From TMED23 sp913054205 (lineage in GTDB: Bacteria > Pseudomonadota > Alphaproteobacteria > Rhodospirillales > UBA2165): a stretch of 64,000 nt of DNA. Shown here in pieces: positions 8,278 through 17,443 of this stretch; position 1 is the stretch's first letter; each line of letters begins with the position of its first letter. Under the pieces are notes generated by a model, which was given only the letters and a program-made list of their open reading frames with translations, did no database searches and was not told where the DNA came from. The stretch is from the NCBI GenBank assembly GCA_046582495.1, contig JAYGEG010000099.1, forward strand, positions 6,033 to 70,032, in the 5' to 3' direction. The position numbers were made by a program, and so were the translations under genes.

Positions 8278-9707
8278 CCAACACCTTCCAACGCAGAGCC
8301 GCGCAACTTGGCGAGCTCTTCCGGCAGGGCGTTAGCCCAGGCGGTAATGTTGCCGGCACCGAGACAGACAACAAAATCACCTGAGCTCATGTGTTCGTTT
8401 ACGAAAGCCGCTAAATCTTCAGGCTGTTCGAGCGGAATCACCATGCGATGACCATGAGAGCGCAGACCTTCAACCAGACTATCTCGGCTAATGCCCTCTA
8501 TCGGCGTTTCGCCTGCTGAATAAACATCAGCAACAACCACAATGTCCGCATTGTTAAAACACGTGCAAAACTCTTCAAAGAGATCCTGCAAGCGTGAATA
8601 GCGATGTGGTTGAACAACAGCCATCACGCGGCCTTCCGGCGTTGCTGTTCGGGCTGCTTCGAGTACAGCCGCTATTTCGACAGGATGATGACCGTAATCG
8701 TCGATTATTGTAATGTCATCTACCGCACCGGTTTTGGTAAAGCGACGCTTCACACCGCCAAAATTGGCGAGCCCTGTGCGGATCAGCTCCTCGGATATGC
8801 CAAGTTCCAAAGCGATACCGACCGCCGCCGTAGAATTTAGAATGTTATGAACACCGACCATCGGCAGATGGAGTTCTACAATTGATCGCTCAGCGCCCGA
8901 TTTTCGATCCATGATGACAATATCGAAATTTGATCCATCTGGTGTTGTCTCAATATTCGTGACCCGCACATCGGCTTGGGGTGAGACACCATAGGTGATA
9001 ATTTTTCGGTCCGAAACGCGCGGGATAAGTGCCTGCACTTCCGCATCATCAATGCACAACGTGGCAAACCCATAAAATGGAATTTGCTCGACAAAATTAA
9101 CAAATGCGTCACGCAAGGCATCGAACGAGCCGTAATGATCCATGTGCTCATTGTCGATATTTGTTACCACTGCGATGGTCGAAGGCAGCTTTACGAATGT
9201 TCCATCGGATTCGTCGGCTTCGGCGACCATCCAGTCACCACTGCCAAGACGCGCATTTGTCCCCCATGCATTGATGATGCCGCCATTGATAACGGTAGGG
9301 TCCATCTCCGCAGCTTCTAACAGTGCGGCAATCAAAGACGTCGTTGTGGTTTTTCCATGTGTGCCGCCAACCGCGATCGACCATTTAAGGCGCATGAGCT
9401 CGCCCAACATTTCAGCGCGGCGCACCACGGGCATCAGGCGTTGCCGTGCAGCATCGAGTTCGGGGTTTCCTGCTTTAACGGCAGAGGAGATCACCACAAC
9501 TTCAGCATCTCCCAAATTCTCTTCCGCATGGCCAACTTTGACATCAATGCCAAGTCCTCTCAGACGCACGACATTTGCACCTTCTGCCATATCACTGCCC
9601 TGCACAGCGTAGCCAAGATTATGCAGAACCTCGGCAATACCGCTCATACCAATGCCGCCAATGCCGACGAAGTGGATGGTGCCGAGATCTAGGGGCAAAC
9701 CTCTCAT
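8274..9707 (-). CDS. murC: UDP-N-acetylmuramate--L-alanine ligase
   Basis: Adds L-alanine to UDP-MurNAc, the first amino-acid step of the muropeptide. The 477 residues show the N-terminal Rossmann motif HFVGIGGIGMSG, the ATP loop GGTHGKTTTTSL, the central NIDNEHMDHYG motif and the C-terminal IDDYGHHPVEI block of Mur ligases. Four-base overlaps join it to murG and murB. Confidence 0.97.
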   Translation of the reverse strand: MRGLPLDLGTIHFVGIGGIGMSGIAEVLHNLGYAVQGSDMAEGANVVRLRGLGIDVKVGHAEENLGDAEVVVISSAVKAGNPELDAARQRLMPVVRRAEMLGELMRLKWSIAVGGTHGKTTTTSLIAALLEAAEMDPTVINGGIINAWGTNARLGSGDWMVAEADESDGTFVKLPSTIAVVTNIDNEHMDHYGSFDALRDAFVNFVEQIPFYGFATLCIDDAEVQALIPRVSDRKIITYGVSPQADVRVTNIETTPDGSNFDIVIMDRKSGAERSIVELHLPMVGVHNILNSTAAVGIALELGISEELIRTGLANFGGVKRRFTKTGAVDDITIIDDYGHHPVEIAAVLEAARTATPEGRVMAVVQPHRYSRLQDLFEEFCTCFNNADIVVVADVYSAGETPIEGISRDSLVEGLRSHGHRMVIPLEQPEDLAAFVNEHMSSGDFVVCLGAGNITAWANALPEELAKLRGSALEGVG

Positions 9708-10885
9708 GCGGCCTCCCTTTGATCGTCAGCGCTGGAATTTCGATTGCCGTTGCCGTTTCCATTATCCGAAATCAGGTCCATCACCATGTCAGCGAGCCTT
9801 GCAGCAGCATCTGGTTTACCGGCGGATTTTGCCGCCGAGGCTGCGTTTTCAAGCATGCGCGGCATGGCAAACAAGGACTCAATACGATCAGCCAATACAT
9901 CTTCAGAAAAAGCATCTTCGGGGATCAACCAGCCACCGCCAACTTCATCCACCGCATGAGCGTTTTTGGATTGATGATCGTCAACGGCATGTCGATAAGG
10001 CACCATGATTGCCGGCCGACCAATTGTCGTTAGCTCGGCTATTGTCGAGGCACCAGACCGACAAATCACGAGATGGGCATCTGCAATGTGTTCGGGGACA
10101 TCGTCAAAAAAATTGGAGATGGCAGCATCTATACCCAAAGCTTGGTAGGCTGACCGAGCTTGATCGATATCTTCCGGGCGACTTTGCTGGGTAATTTTAA
10201 TTCGGGCGCGGGTTTTATCGCTTAATCGTTTCATCGCAGCCGGAACAACTTCGCTAAAAATATGCGCCCCTTGACTGCCACCAAAGACCGCAAGATTGAT
10301 CGTGCCATCGTCTGACAAATTTGGATATTCCCGATCACGAACAGTCGCGACGGCGGGCCGCACCGGCATGCCTGTTACGATGACATTTGAAAGCGCAGGT
10401 TCTGGTATCGAAGAAACCTTTTCAAATGACGTTGCAATTTTCTCAACCCGGCTCGCGAGCAAGCGATTGGCTCGCCCAAGCACCGCATTTTGCTCGTGGA
10501 TGGCGGCTTTGGTGCCAGAATAAGCTGCCGCCAACATCGTTGGCACCGAGGCATAGCCGCCAAATCCGACAACAACAGCTGGCTTCATTCGGCGCAGCAA
10601 AAACCAGGCCTGAAATGTACCGATTAAAATTTCAAAGGCGCTAAATATCCGCGCAAAGAAGCCTTTACCCACGATGCCCCCGGCACGTACCCGGTGGGTT
10701 TCAAGCTCAGCCAGACGTCCGCTCAAATTGCCGCCCCGGCGATCTGTTATCAATGCCAAACGGTATCCCCGGGTACCAAGTTCAGCCGCCAAAGCCTCTG
10801 CCGGAAAGACATGGCCGCCGGTGCCGCCGGCGGCTAAAACAACGAGGGGCTTGGCCATGGTGTTTACTTGGGCATCACCTATCAT
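9704..10885 (-). CDS. murG: Lipid II synthase MurG (undecaprenyl-PP-MurNAc-pentapeptide GlcNAc transferase)
   Basis: GT28-family glycosyltransferase that converts lipid I to lipid II at the inner face of the membrane. The glycine-rich loop AAGGTGGHVFPA is near the N-terminus, and the donor-binding FGGSQGA and CRSGASTIAEL motifs lie in the C-terminal half. The start at 10885 has GGAGG nine bases upstream and makes an ATGA overlap with ftsW; an internal ATG at 10858 (MAKPLVVL) lacks as good a ribosome site. The Gly/Asn-rich tail before the stop is not conserved. Confidence 0.96.
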   Translation of the reverse strand: MIGDAQVNTMAKPLVVLAAGGTGGHVFPAEALAAELGTRGYRLALITDRRGGNLSGRLAELETHRVRAGGIVGKGFFARIFSAFEILIGTFQAWFLLRRMKPAVVVGFGGYASVPTMLAAAYSGTKAAIHEQNAVLGRANRLLASRVEKIATSFEKVSSIPEPALSNVIVTGMPVRPAVATVRDREYPNLSDDGTINLAVFGGSQGAHIFSEVVPAAMKRLSDKTRARIKITQQSRPEDIDQARSAYQALGIDAAISNFFDDVPEHIADAHLVICRSGASTIAELTTIGRPAIMVPYRHAVDDHQSKNAHAVDEVGGGWLIPEDAFSEDVLADRIESLFAMPRMLENAASAAKSAGKPDAAARLADMVMDLISDNGNGNGNRNSSADDQREAA

Positions 10886-12048
10886 ATGAGGCGACCTCCC
10901 ATGTCTTTGCCGCCAAGATCACGCCACGCATTTTCCTGACCGGGTCGCTCGCGAGTGAGCGCTAAGACCATGCCAAGACCAATAGCCAGAGCCAGCATTG
11001 AAGAGCCGCCATAGGATATAAACGGCAACGTCATGCCCTTGGTTGGCATGAGGTTCAGCGTCGATGCCATATTGATGATGGCTTGTAGGCCAAACTGAAC
11101 AAGCAATCCAGCGATAGCGAGTTGGACAAAAAGATCGGTCTCCTTGAAGGCGCGGGCAAATCCTCGGAGCACAACGAACAAAAACAAGCCGACAATCAAC
11201 AGTGTCATCACCAGGCCAAACTCTTCTCCGGCGACAGCAAAAATAAAATCAGCATGAGCATCCGGCAGCACTTCTTTGACGTGGCCTTCACCGGGACCGC
11301 GTCCGAAAACGCCGCCGTTTCTAAAAGCTTCAAGAGAGCGCGCAACTTGATAGGCCTCACTGCCCGCAGGATCAAAAAAGCGATCAATGCGATTTTGGAC
11401 ATGCTCAAAATTAAAGTAGGCCGCAAATCCACCTGATATAAATATAACGCCGATGGCCAGAACCAAGAACATCGGCAAGCCAGCTAAAAAGAACTGCACG
11501 CCCCAGACAACACTCACCAATATCGCCATGCCGACATCCGGCTGCATCAACAGCAGCGCAACGACAGCCAGGTACAAACCAACAGCCACCATATAGCCTG
11601 GAAAATCTTCCTTGAGCCGCCAGGCTGCAAACATCCAGGCAGCGATAATGGCAAAACTCGGCTTCACAAATTCAGAGGGTTGAATGGAAAGGCCCCACAC
11701 TGTCACCCACCGGGTCGCACCTTTTATTTCTGTGCCATTTAAAAATGTGTAGATTATCAAAAGGATAGAAAGGCCAAAACAAATAACCGCTAATTGTCGG
11801 ACGCCGCGACGGTTTAAAAGCGACACTGCAAACATTACGATCAGCGCGATCGGCAAGACGATAAATTGTCGGCGGGCAAAAAAGAAGGTGTCCAAACCAA
11901 TGCGTTCGGCTACAGCTGGGCTCGCGGCGAGGGCCAATATCGCGCCGCATGCAGAAATCGCGATAATCGCTGCTATCATCCAGCGGTCCACCGTCCACCA
12001 CCAGCGACCAAAGAGACTTTCATCGGTACGAGAATAAGTCGTATTCAT
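10882..12048 (-). CDS. ftsW: Septal peptidoglycan polymerase FtsW (SEDS family)
   Basis: Multi-pass membrane glycosyltransferase that polymerises lipid II at the septum with FtsI. The 388 residues carry about ten membrane spans. SEDS hallmarks are visible: GATRWVTVWGLSIQPSEFVK, the AHADFIFAVAGEEFG loop with the catalytic Asp region, and LMPTKGMTLPFISYGGSS near the C-terminus. Four-base overlaps join it to murD and murG. Confidence 0.96.
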   Translation of the reverse strand: MNTTYSRTDESLFGRWWWTVDRWMIAAIIAISACGAILALAASPAVAERIGLDTFFFARRQFIVLPIALIVMFAVSLLNRRGVRQLAVICFGLSILLIIYTFLNGTEIKGATRWVTVWGLSIQPSEFVKPSFAIIAAWMFAAWRLKEDFPGYMVAVGLYLAVVALLLMQPDVGMAILVSVVWGVQFFLAGLPMFLVLAIGVIFISGGFAAYFNFEHVQNRIDRFFDPAGSEAYQVARSLEAFRNGGVFGRGPGEGHVKEVLPDAHADFIFAVAGEEFGLVMTLLIVGLFLFVVLRGFARAFKETDLFVQLAIAGLLVQFGLQAIINMASTLNLMPTKGMTLPFISYGGSSMLALAIGLGMVLALTRERPGQENAWRDLGGKDMGGRLI

Positions 12049-13433
12049 GCCGCCCCTTCCATTTTATTTACGAGATCCCGGAAGGCATCACCCCGTACTT
12101 CAAAATTTTCAAATTGATCAAAAGATGCGCAGGCCGGTGACAGTAATACCGCACCGCCGCCTTCCTGGGCTGCCTGATGGGCTGCCTGTACAGCGACCTC
12201 TAGGTCTCCGCATTGACTTGTTGGTGCAGCCGAACCTATCAAGCTCGCCAAATCTTTTTGCGCTTCACCAATGAGATAGGCGTGTTTAACATTGCCGAGG
12301 AATTCTTTGATGGCACCTAAGTTTTCTTCCTTAAACTGCCCACCGGCGATCCAATGAATGCTGTCATAACAGGCTAGCGCTTTAGCAGCGGCTTCTGTAT
12401 TGGTTGCCTTGCTGTCATTAATATAGGTGACGCCGCCAATTTCCTGGATCAGCTCCTGGCGGTGCGCAAGTCCGGTGAAGGTTTTAAGGGCCGCCGCAAT
12501 TTGCTCAGGATCAATATCAGCTGCCCGCGCTGCTGCATAGGCCGCGGCGGCATTTTGCCAATTGTGTTGACCCGGCAATGTCGGCACCTCTCGCATATCC
12601 TGTATTGAAGACTGCTTATTTTCGAGATCGTCAGTCAAAATTCCGTTCTCGACATAGACACCGCCCGGCGTCCGAGCAGAACCGGAAATCGGCACGATGC
12701 CTTTACCGCCGCGATCAATCATCAGTTCCATACACATGCCACGGCAATTAGCGTCTTCCATGCCGATGATCGCCATGGAGTTAGCCGGACCGCCGTCTTT
12801 AGTGCGCTCAAATAAAATACGCTTTGCCGCAACGTAGCCATCCATACCGCCGTGGCGATCCAGATGATCGGGTGAGATATTGAGCAATATGGCAACGTCC
12901 AATCTCACTGAAGGAATACGCTCCAACTGATAGGAAGAGAGCTCCAGCACATAGGTGCCATTATTATCCAAGGGTGATAAATCCAACGCCGGAATGCCGT
13001 AATTGCCGCCGACTTCCACAGGCCGCGCCGCCGCCTGCAAAATGTGCCCAATCAGTGCCGTCGTTGTCGACTTACCATTTGTGCCAGTGATGCCGACAAA
13101 TTTTGCGTCTTCGATTTGACGCGCCAATAAATCGACATCGCAGATAATCTCACATCCTGCATCTCGGGCGAGTTGCGCAATTTTGTGAGGTTCCGGAAAT
13201 TGATCAGGAATGCCGGGGCTCAGCACCAAGGTATCCAGCTTTGACCAATCGCTTTGATAAAGGTCGGTCAGCTTTACCCCTTCCGCAATCGCTTCATCGC
13301 GTTTTGCCTCGGTATCGTCCCATGCCCACACATCCGCACCTCCTGCCGCCAGCGCACGCACGGCAGATAGGCCGGAACGACCCAGCCCCAGAACGCCAAT
13401 TGGCTTATCAGCAAAGGAGGTGACGTTGATCAT
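12045..13433 (-). CDS. murD: UDP-N-acetylmuramoylalanine--D-glutamate ligase
   Basis: Adds D-glutamate to UDP-MurNAc-L-Ala. The start at the ATG at 13433 (MINVTSFADK) lies eight bases past the mraY stop and has a GAGG-like site. An in-frame codon at 13499 would extend it back into mraY with unrelated sequence. The 462 residues show the UDP-binding GLGRSGLSAVRAL motif, the ATP loop GITGTNGKSTTTAL, LNISPDHLDRHG, and INDSKATN followed by the ligase C-terminal domain. Confidence 0.96.
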   Translation of the reverse strand: MINVTSFADKPIGVLGLGRSGLSAVRALAAGGADVWAWDDTEAKRDEAIAEGVKLTDLYQSDWSKLDTLVLSPGIPDQFPEPHKIAQLARDAGCEIICDVDLLARQIEDAKFVGITGTNGKSTTTALIGHILQAAARPVEVGGNYGIPALDLSPLDNNGTYVLELSSYQLERIPSVRLDVAILLNISPDHLDRHGGMDGYVAAKRILFERTKDGGPANSMAIIGMEDANCRGMCMELMIDRGGKGIVPISGSARTPGGVYVENGILTDDLENKQSSIQDMREVPTLPGQHNWQNAAAAYAAARAADIDPEQIAAALKTFTGLAHRQELIQEIGGVTYINDSKATNTEAAAKALACYDSIHWIAGGQFKEENLGAIKEFLGNVKHAYLIGEAQKDLASLIGSAAPTSQCGDLEVAVQAAHQAAQEGGGAVLLSPACASFDQFENFEVRGDAFRDLVNKMEGAA

Positions 13434-13441
13434 GTATTTCT

Positions 13442-14530
13442 CTACCTCAACTTCAATGTCGCGAGCCCGGCAATCGCCAAGATCACGGCAATGATCCAAA
13501 AACGGATAACGATGGTCGGCTCAGCCCAACCTTTTTTCTCAAAATGATGATGCAGCGGCGCCATTGCAAAAACGCGTTTGCCGGTCAACTTGAACGAAAC
13601 AACCTGAACAATCACCGAGACAGTTTCCAAAACAAACAAGCCGCCGACGATGGCGAGCACCAATTCATGCTTGGTGATTACCGCGACGGAGCCGAGCGCC
13701 CCGCCCATTGCGAGGGAGCCGGTATCGCCCATAAAAACCATCGCAGGCGGCGCATTGTACCAAAGGAACCCAAGCCCGGCACCGATCAAAGCGCCACAGA
13801 AAATTGCCAGCTCTCCCGCGCCCGGCACGTAATTCAATTGCAGGTAACTGGAAAACACAGAGTTACCCACAATATAAGCGATTAGCGCAAATACAGCGGC
13901 GGCAATCATCACTGGGCCAATCGCCAGGCCATCCAAACCATCGGTCAGATTAACCGCATTGGAAGAGCCGACAATAACCAGACAGGAGAAGGCGACAAAG
14001 AACCATCCTAGATCAATCAACACAGTTTTAAAGAATGGGATAGAAAGCGACGTCGCGAGCGGATAGCGCGTCAGGCTCATAATATAAAGCGTCGCCGCAA
14101 TGGCGATGAAAATTTGCAGCAAAAATTTCAACTTGCCGGGAAGCCCTTTGGAGTTTTGCCGGGTAACTTTAATGTAGTCGTCGATAAAGCCAATCATGCC
14201 ATAGCCAACCGTCACGCCGAGTGCAGCCCAGATATAACCATTGCGCAAATCGGCCCACAGCAATGTTGAAACCACCAAAGCTAACAAAATCATAAAGCCG
14301 CCCATCGTTGGCGTTCCAACCTTGGTGAGCAAATGGCCTTCGGGTCCGTCATCCCGAATGGGCTGACCTTTCTTTTGATGCACTTTGAGCCATTTGATAA
14401 TGATCGGCCCGCATATAAAGCTCACAATCAAAGCCGTCACCATAGCGCCGCCGGTGCGAAACGTGATGTATCGGAACAGATTTAAAAACGCCAATTGATC
14501 AGCGTATTGCGCCAAGGTGTTAAACAGCAT
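13442..14530 (-). CDS. mraY: Phospho-MurNAc-pentapeptide transferase MraY
   Basis: Integral membrane enzyme that makes lipid I from UDP-MurNAc-pentapeptide and undecaprenyl phosphate. The 362 residues and about ten spans match the family. Motifs seen are GTPTMGG, the FIDDYIKV aspartates, NAVNLTDGLDGLA, FMGDTGSLAMGG and the histidine-rich MAPLHHHFEKKGW near the end. The start overlaps the murF end by 11 bp. Confidence 0.97.
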   Translation of the reverse strand: MLFNTLAQYADQLAFLNLFRYITFRTGGAMVTALIVSFICGPIIIKWLKVHQKKGQPIRDDGPEGHLLTKVGTPTMGGFMILLALVVSTLLWADLRNGYIWAALGVTVGYGMIGFIDDYIKVTRQNSKGLPGKLKFLLQIFIAIAATLYIMSLTRYPLATSLSIPFFKTVLIDLGWFFVAFSCLVIVGSSNAVNLTDGLDGLAIGPVMIAAAVFALIAYIVGNSVFSSYLQLNYVPGAGELAIFCGALIGAGLGFLWYNAPPAMVFMGDTGSLAMGGALGSVAVITKHELVLAIVGGLFVLETVSVIVQVVSFKLTGKRVFAMAPLHHHFEKKGWAEPTIVIRFWIIAVILAIAGLATLKLR

Positions 14531-15947
14531 TATGGGGCTCCTTATTATTTATAAGAGCATCAACGATTTTGCCCATTTGTGATCCCGCCGAGCCTTTAAC
14601 CAAAACAGCATCGCCGGGCTTGATTTCACCCAATAGCGGCTGAATGAGATCTTCAGAATCTGAACTGTGTATGACGCTGATGCTTTCAGTCAGAGCTGCG
14701 CACATATGGCTCATTTCAGGACCGGCGGCGAATACCAATTCAACGCCGGCGGTAGCGATGTTTTTTGCCAAGCCGCGATGGAGTTCTTTTGATTGCGCGC
14801 CGAGTTCACGCATATCACCTAAGGCAGCAATACGCCGGCCTGAAGGCCCCAACTCTATTTGAGCCAGGACCTCCAGTGCCGCCGCGATCGAAACTGGACT
14901 GGCGTTATAGCTGTCGTCAATCAGCTCATAGTCGCCGTCCTTAATTGGAAGTGTGTGCCGAGCGCCGCGTCCTTTGGCAGGTTTGATCTCAGCAAATGCT
15001 GTCGCCGCGGCAAATACATCTGCGCCAACCGCATGCACTGCGGCCAAAACAGCCAAACTATTCTGTACCCAATGCTGTCCTGGCATCGAAAGCCGATAGG
15101 TAATGGTATTTCCCTCGAAAGAGGCCTCAACTTTTGAGCCGTCTGGTCCAAGCTCAGAATCAACGAGTTTAAAATCGGCGTCTTCATGCGATCCAAAGCC
15201 AATGATTTTACCAGCGCCCGCGGCCTCTGCTGCTTTCGCCAGCAATTCATAATAGCCATTGTCCCGATTGAGGATTGCGGTGCCGCCTTTTTCAAGACCT
15301 TGGAAAATTTCCGCCTTAGCGCGCGCAATGTCATCTACTGAGGAAAAGAACTCGATATGGGCGGGCTCAACCGTCGTTACAATTGCAACGATGGGCCGCA
15401 CCATTTGGGACAGCGGTATCAGTTCGCCAGCATGGTTCATACCAAGTTCGAACACCGCGAATTCAGCATTTTGTGGAAGCCGCGCGAGAGATAACGGCAC
15501 GCCAAAGTGATTGTTGAAACTACCGCGGCTATAAGACGTTGCGCCTTGGCCCGAGAGCAATTGACCGAGCGCTTCCTTGACGCCGGTTTTACCGACACTA
15601 CCGGTGACGGCAATGACTTTGGCTTGGCAACGATCTCGGCCGGCGCGCCCAAGCATATTCAAGGCTTCAAATGTGTCTTCAACCTCCAGCAAAGCCGCGT
15701 CTTTTCCCAAGTTTTCAACCGCATGAGAAATCATTGCGGCCGAGGCACCATTTTGCAGCGCGCTTCCGACATAGTCGTGGCCATCAAAATTCGGCCCAGA
15801 AATGGCTAGAAATAGATCGCCAGGTTCGGCAGTCCGGCTGTCAATTGAAACGCCAGTGGCACTCCAATCGACAGTCGAGCTACCGTTAGTGGCCTGTACC
15901 GCTTCTGCGGATTTCCATAAAATTTCCTTTGCCTGAAGGTCGGTCAT
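14520..15947 (-). CDS. murF: UDP-MurNAc-tripeptide--D-Ala-D-Ala ligase
   Basis: Completes the UDP-MurNAc-pentapeptide. The 475 residues have the Mur ligase layout: an N-terminal UDP-binding region with SIDSRTAEPGDLFLAI, the ATP loop TGSVGKTGVKEAL, the central NHAGE segment, and a C-terminal domain with DDSYNASPVS. A four-base overlap with murE upstream and the 11-bp overlap with mraY indicate coupled translation. Confidence 0.96.
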   Translation of the reverse strand: MTDLQAKEILWKSAEAVQATNGSSTVDWSATGVSIDSRTAEPGDLFLAISGPNFDGHDYVGSALQNGASAAMISHAVENLGKDAALLEVEDTFEALNMLGRAGRDRCQAKVIAVTGSVGKTGVKEALGQLLSGQGATSYSRGSFNNHFGVPLSLARLPQNAEFAVFELGMNHAGELIPLSQMVRPIVAIVTTVEPAHIEFFSSVDDIARAKAEIFQGLEKGGTAILNRDNGYYELLAKAAEAAGAGKIIGFGSHEDADFKLVDSELGPDGSKVEASFEGNTITYRLSMPGQHWVQNSLAVLAAVHAVGADVFAAATAFAEIKPAKGRGARHTLPIKDGDYELIDDSYNASPVSIAAALEVLAQIELGPSGRRIAALGDMRELGAQSKELHRGLAKNIATAGVELVFAAGPEMSHMCAALTESISVIHSSDSEDLIQPLLGEIKPGDAVLVKGSAGSQMGKIVDALINNKEPHNAV

Positions 15948-17428
15948 GACCCACCTCCTTTAGCGGCCTTTCGGGCGATCTCGGCATCATCGAAGGGCAA
16001 CACATCATTCCCAACAATCTGGCCCTGCTCATGGCCTTTACCGGCGAGAACCAAAAGATCACCTTCGATAAGACCTGCCACCGCTGTAAAGATCGCTTCC
16101 TTGCGGTCGCCAATTTCTGTAGCTCCCGGACAGGCTGCCAGTATTTGCGCGCGAATAGGGGCGGCATCTTCGAACCTTGGATTGTCGTCGGTTACGATCA
16201 CTTCATCAGCGAGGCGGGCTGCAATCTCACCCATCTCCGGGCGTTTACCTTGATCACGGTCACCGCCGCAGCCAAACACAACTTTCAATTTTTGGCGGGT
16301 ATGGGGACGGAGCGCTGTGAGCACGTGCTCGAGCGCGTCGGGCGTGTGGGCATAATCTACATATATGCCGGCGCCATTTGCGTGACGCGCCGCCAATTCT
16401 ATTCGACCACGAACGCCCTCGAGACTTTCAAGCGCCGCAATTGCTTTGGCCTGATCACCGCCACCCGCCAATACAATACCCAACGCGCACAATGCATTCA
16501 TGGCTTGGAAATCCCCTATCAGCGGCAACGTAAGATCAACGTCTTGACCGAGCACGTTCAGGGAAAGCCGCTGACCATCGGCGAGCGCTTCTGCGTTTCT
16601 TAAATTAATGTCTTTGGCATTCCGGCCATAACTGAGTGTTGTTATCCCGCGTCTTTGAAGTGCGCCAGTAAGGTCCTTGTAGGTTTCATCATCAGCATTG
16701 ATGACCGCCGAACCACCCGCATCCAATACCTCGGTGAATAGTCGGAGCTTGGCACCAAAGTAGTCTTCCATGGTTTCGTGGTAATCGAGATGATCCCGAC
16801 TGAGATTGGTGAACGCGGCAACACTCAAATTAACGCCATCAAGTCTATACTGATCGAGCCCGTGGCTGGACGCCTCAACGGCGACGTGATGGACACCGTC
16901 CTCGGCAAGCGCCGTTAAAGTTTTGTGCAAATCTGCGGGATCAGGCGTCGTTAAATTTCCGCTCTCAGATTTATCGGACGTGACCAAGCCGAGCGTGCCA
17001 AAACTTGCAGATTTAAGGTCACACATTTGCCACAGCTGGCGGGAAAATTCTACCGCCGATGATTTACCATTGGTGCCGGTTACAGCTGCAATATTGTCAG
17101 GTTGAGGTTGATAGAAACGTCCGACCATCTTGGCGTAGCGTTGTCGCGGGTTGCGATCAGGGACAAAGCTGACTTCTGGATCAACTGAATCTATAGGCGT
17201 GCCTAAGGGTGCCAAGACAGCTACAGCGCCGCGCAAAATCGCGTCTGCAATAAAATCACGGCCATCACTATTGCTGCCCGGTAAAGCGGCGAACAAAAAA
17301 CCCTCTTCGACGCTACGCGAATCCGCCGTTATTCCTGTAATGTCAGAATCTACAAAATCTTTACCCGACATACTCTTCCATTCATATCCCACCAATAATT
17401 CTGCTAATCGCAACGGGAGTTCTCCCAA
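15944..17428 (-). CDS. murE: UDP-MurNAc-L-Ala-D-Glu--2,6-diaminopimelate ligase
   Basis: Adds the third amino acid to the muropeptide. The motif DNPRFED in the C-terminal domain is the DNPR signature of meso-diaminopimelate-specific enzymes, so the peptidoglycan should be of the DAP type. Also seen are TADSRSVEEGFLFAA, the ATP loop VTGTNGKSSAVEF, NLSRDHLDYHE with the carbamylated-lysine region after it, and YAHTPDALEHVL. At 494 residues it is of normal size. It starts 15 bp after ftsI. Confidence 0.97.
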   Translation of the reverse strand: MGELPLRLAELLVGYEWKSMSGKDFVDSDITGITADSRSVEEGFLFAALPGSNSDGRDFIADAILRGAVAVLAPLGTPIDSVDPEVSFVPDRNPRQRYAKMVGRFYQPQPDNIAAVTGTNGKSSAVEFSRQLWQMCDLKSASFGTLGLVTSDKSESGNLTTPDPADLHKTLTALAEDGVHHVAVEASSHGLDQYRLDGVNLSVAAFTNLSRDHLDYHETMEDYFGAKLRLFTEVLDAGGSAVINADDETYKDLTGALQRRGITTLSYGRNAKDINLRNAEALADGQRLSLNVLGQDVDLTLPLIGDFQAMNALCALGIVLAGGGDQAKAIAALESLEGVRGRIELAARHANGAGIYVDYAHTPDALEHVLTALRPHTRQKLKVVFGCGGDRDQGKRPEMGEIAARLADEVIVTDDNPRFEDAAPIRAQILAACPGATEIGDRKEAIFTAVAGLIEGDLLVLAGKGHEQGQIVGNDVLPFDDAEIARKAAKGGGS

Positions 17429-17443
17429 AATATATTCATCGCG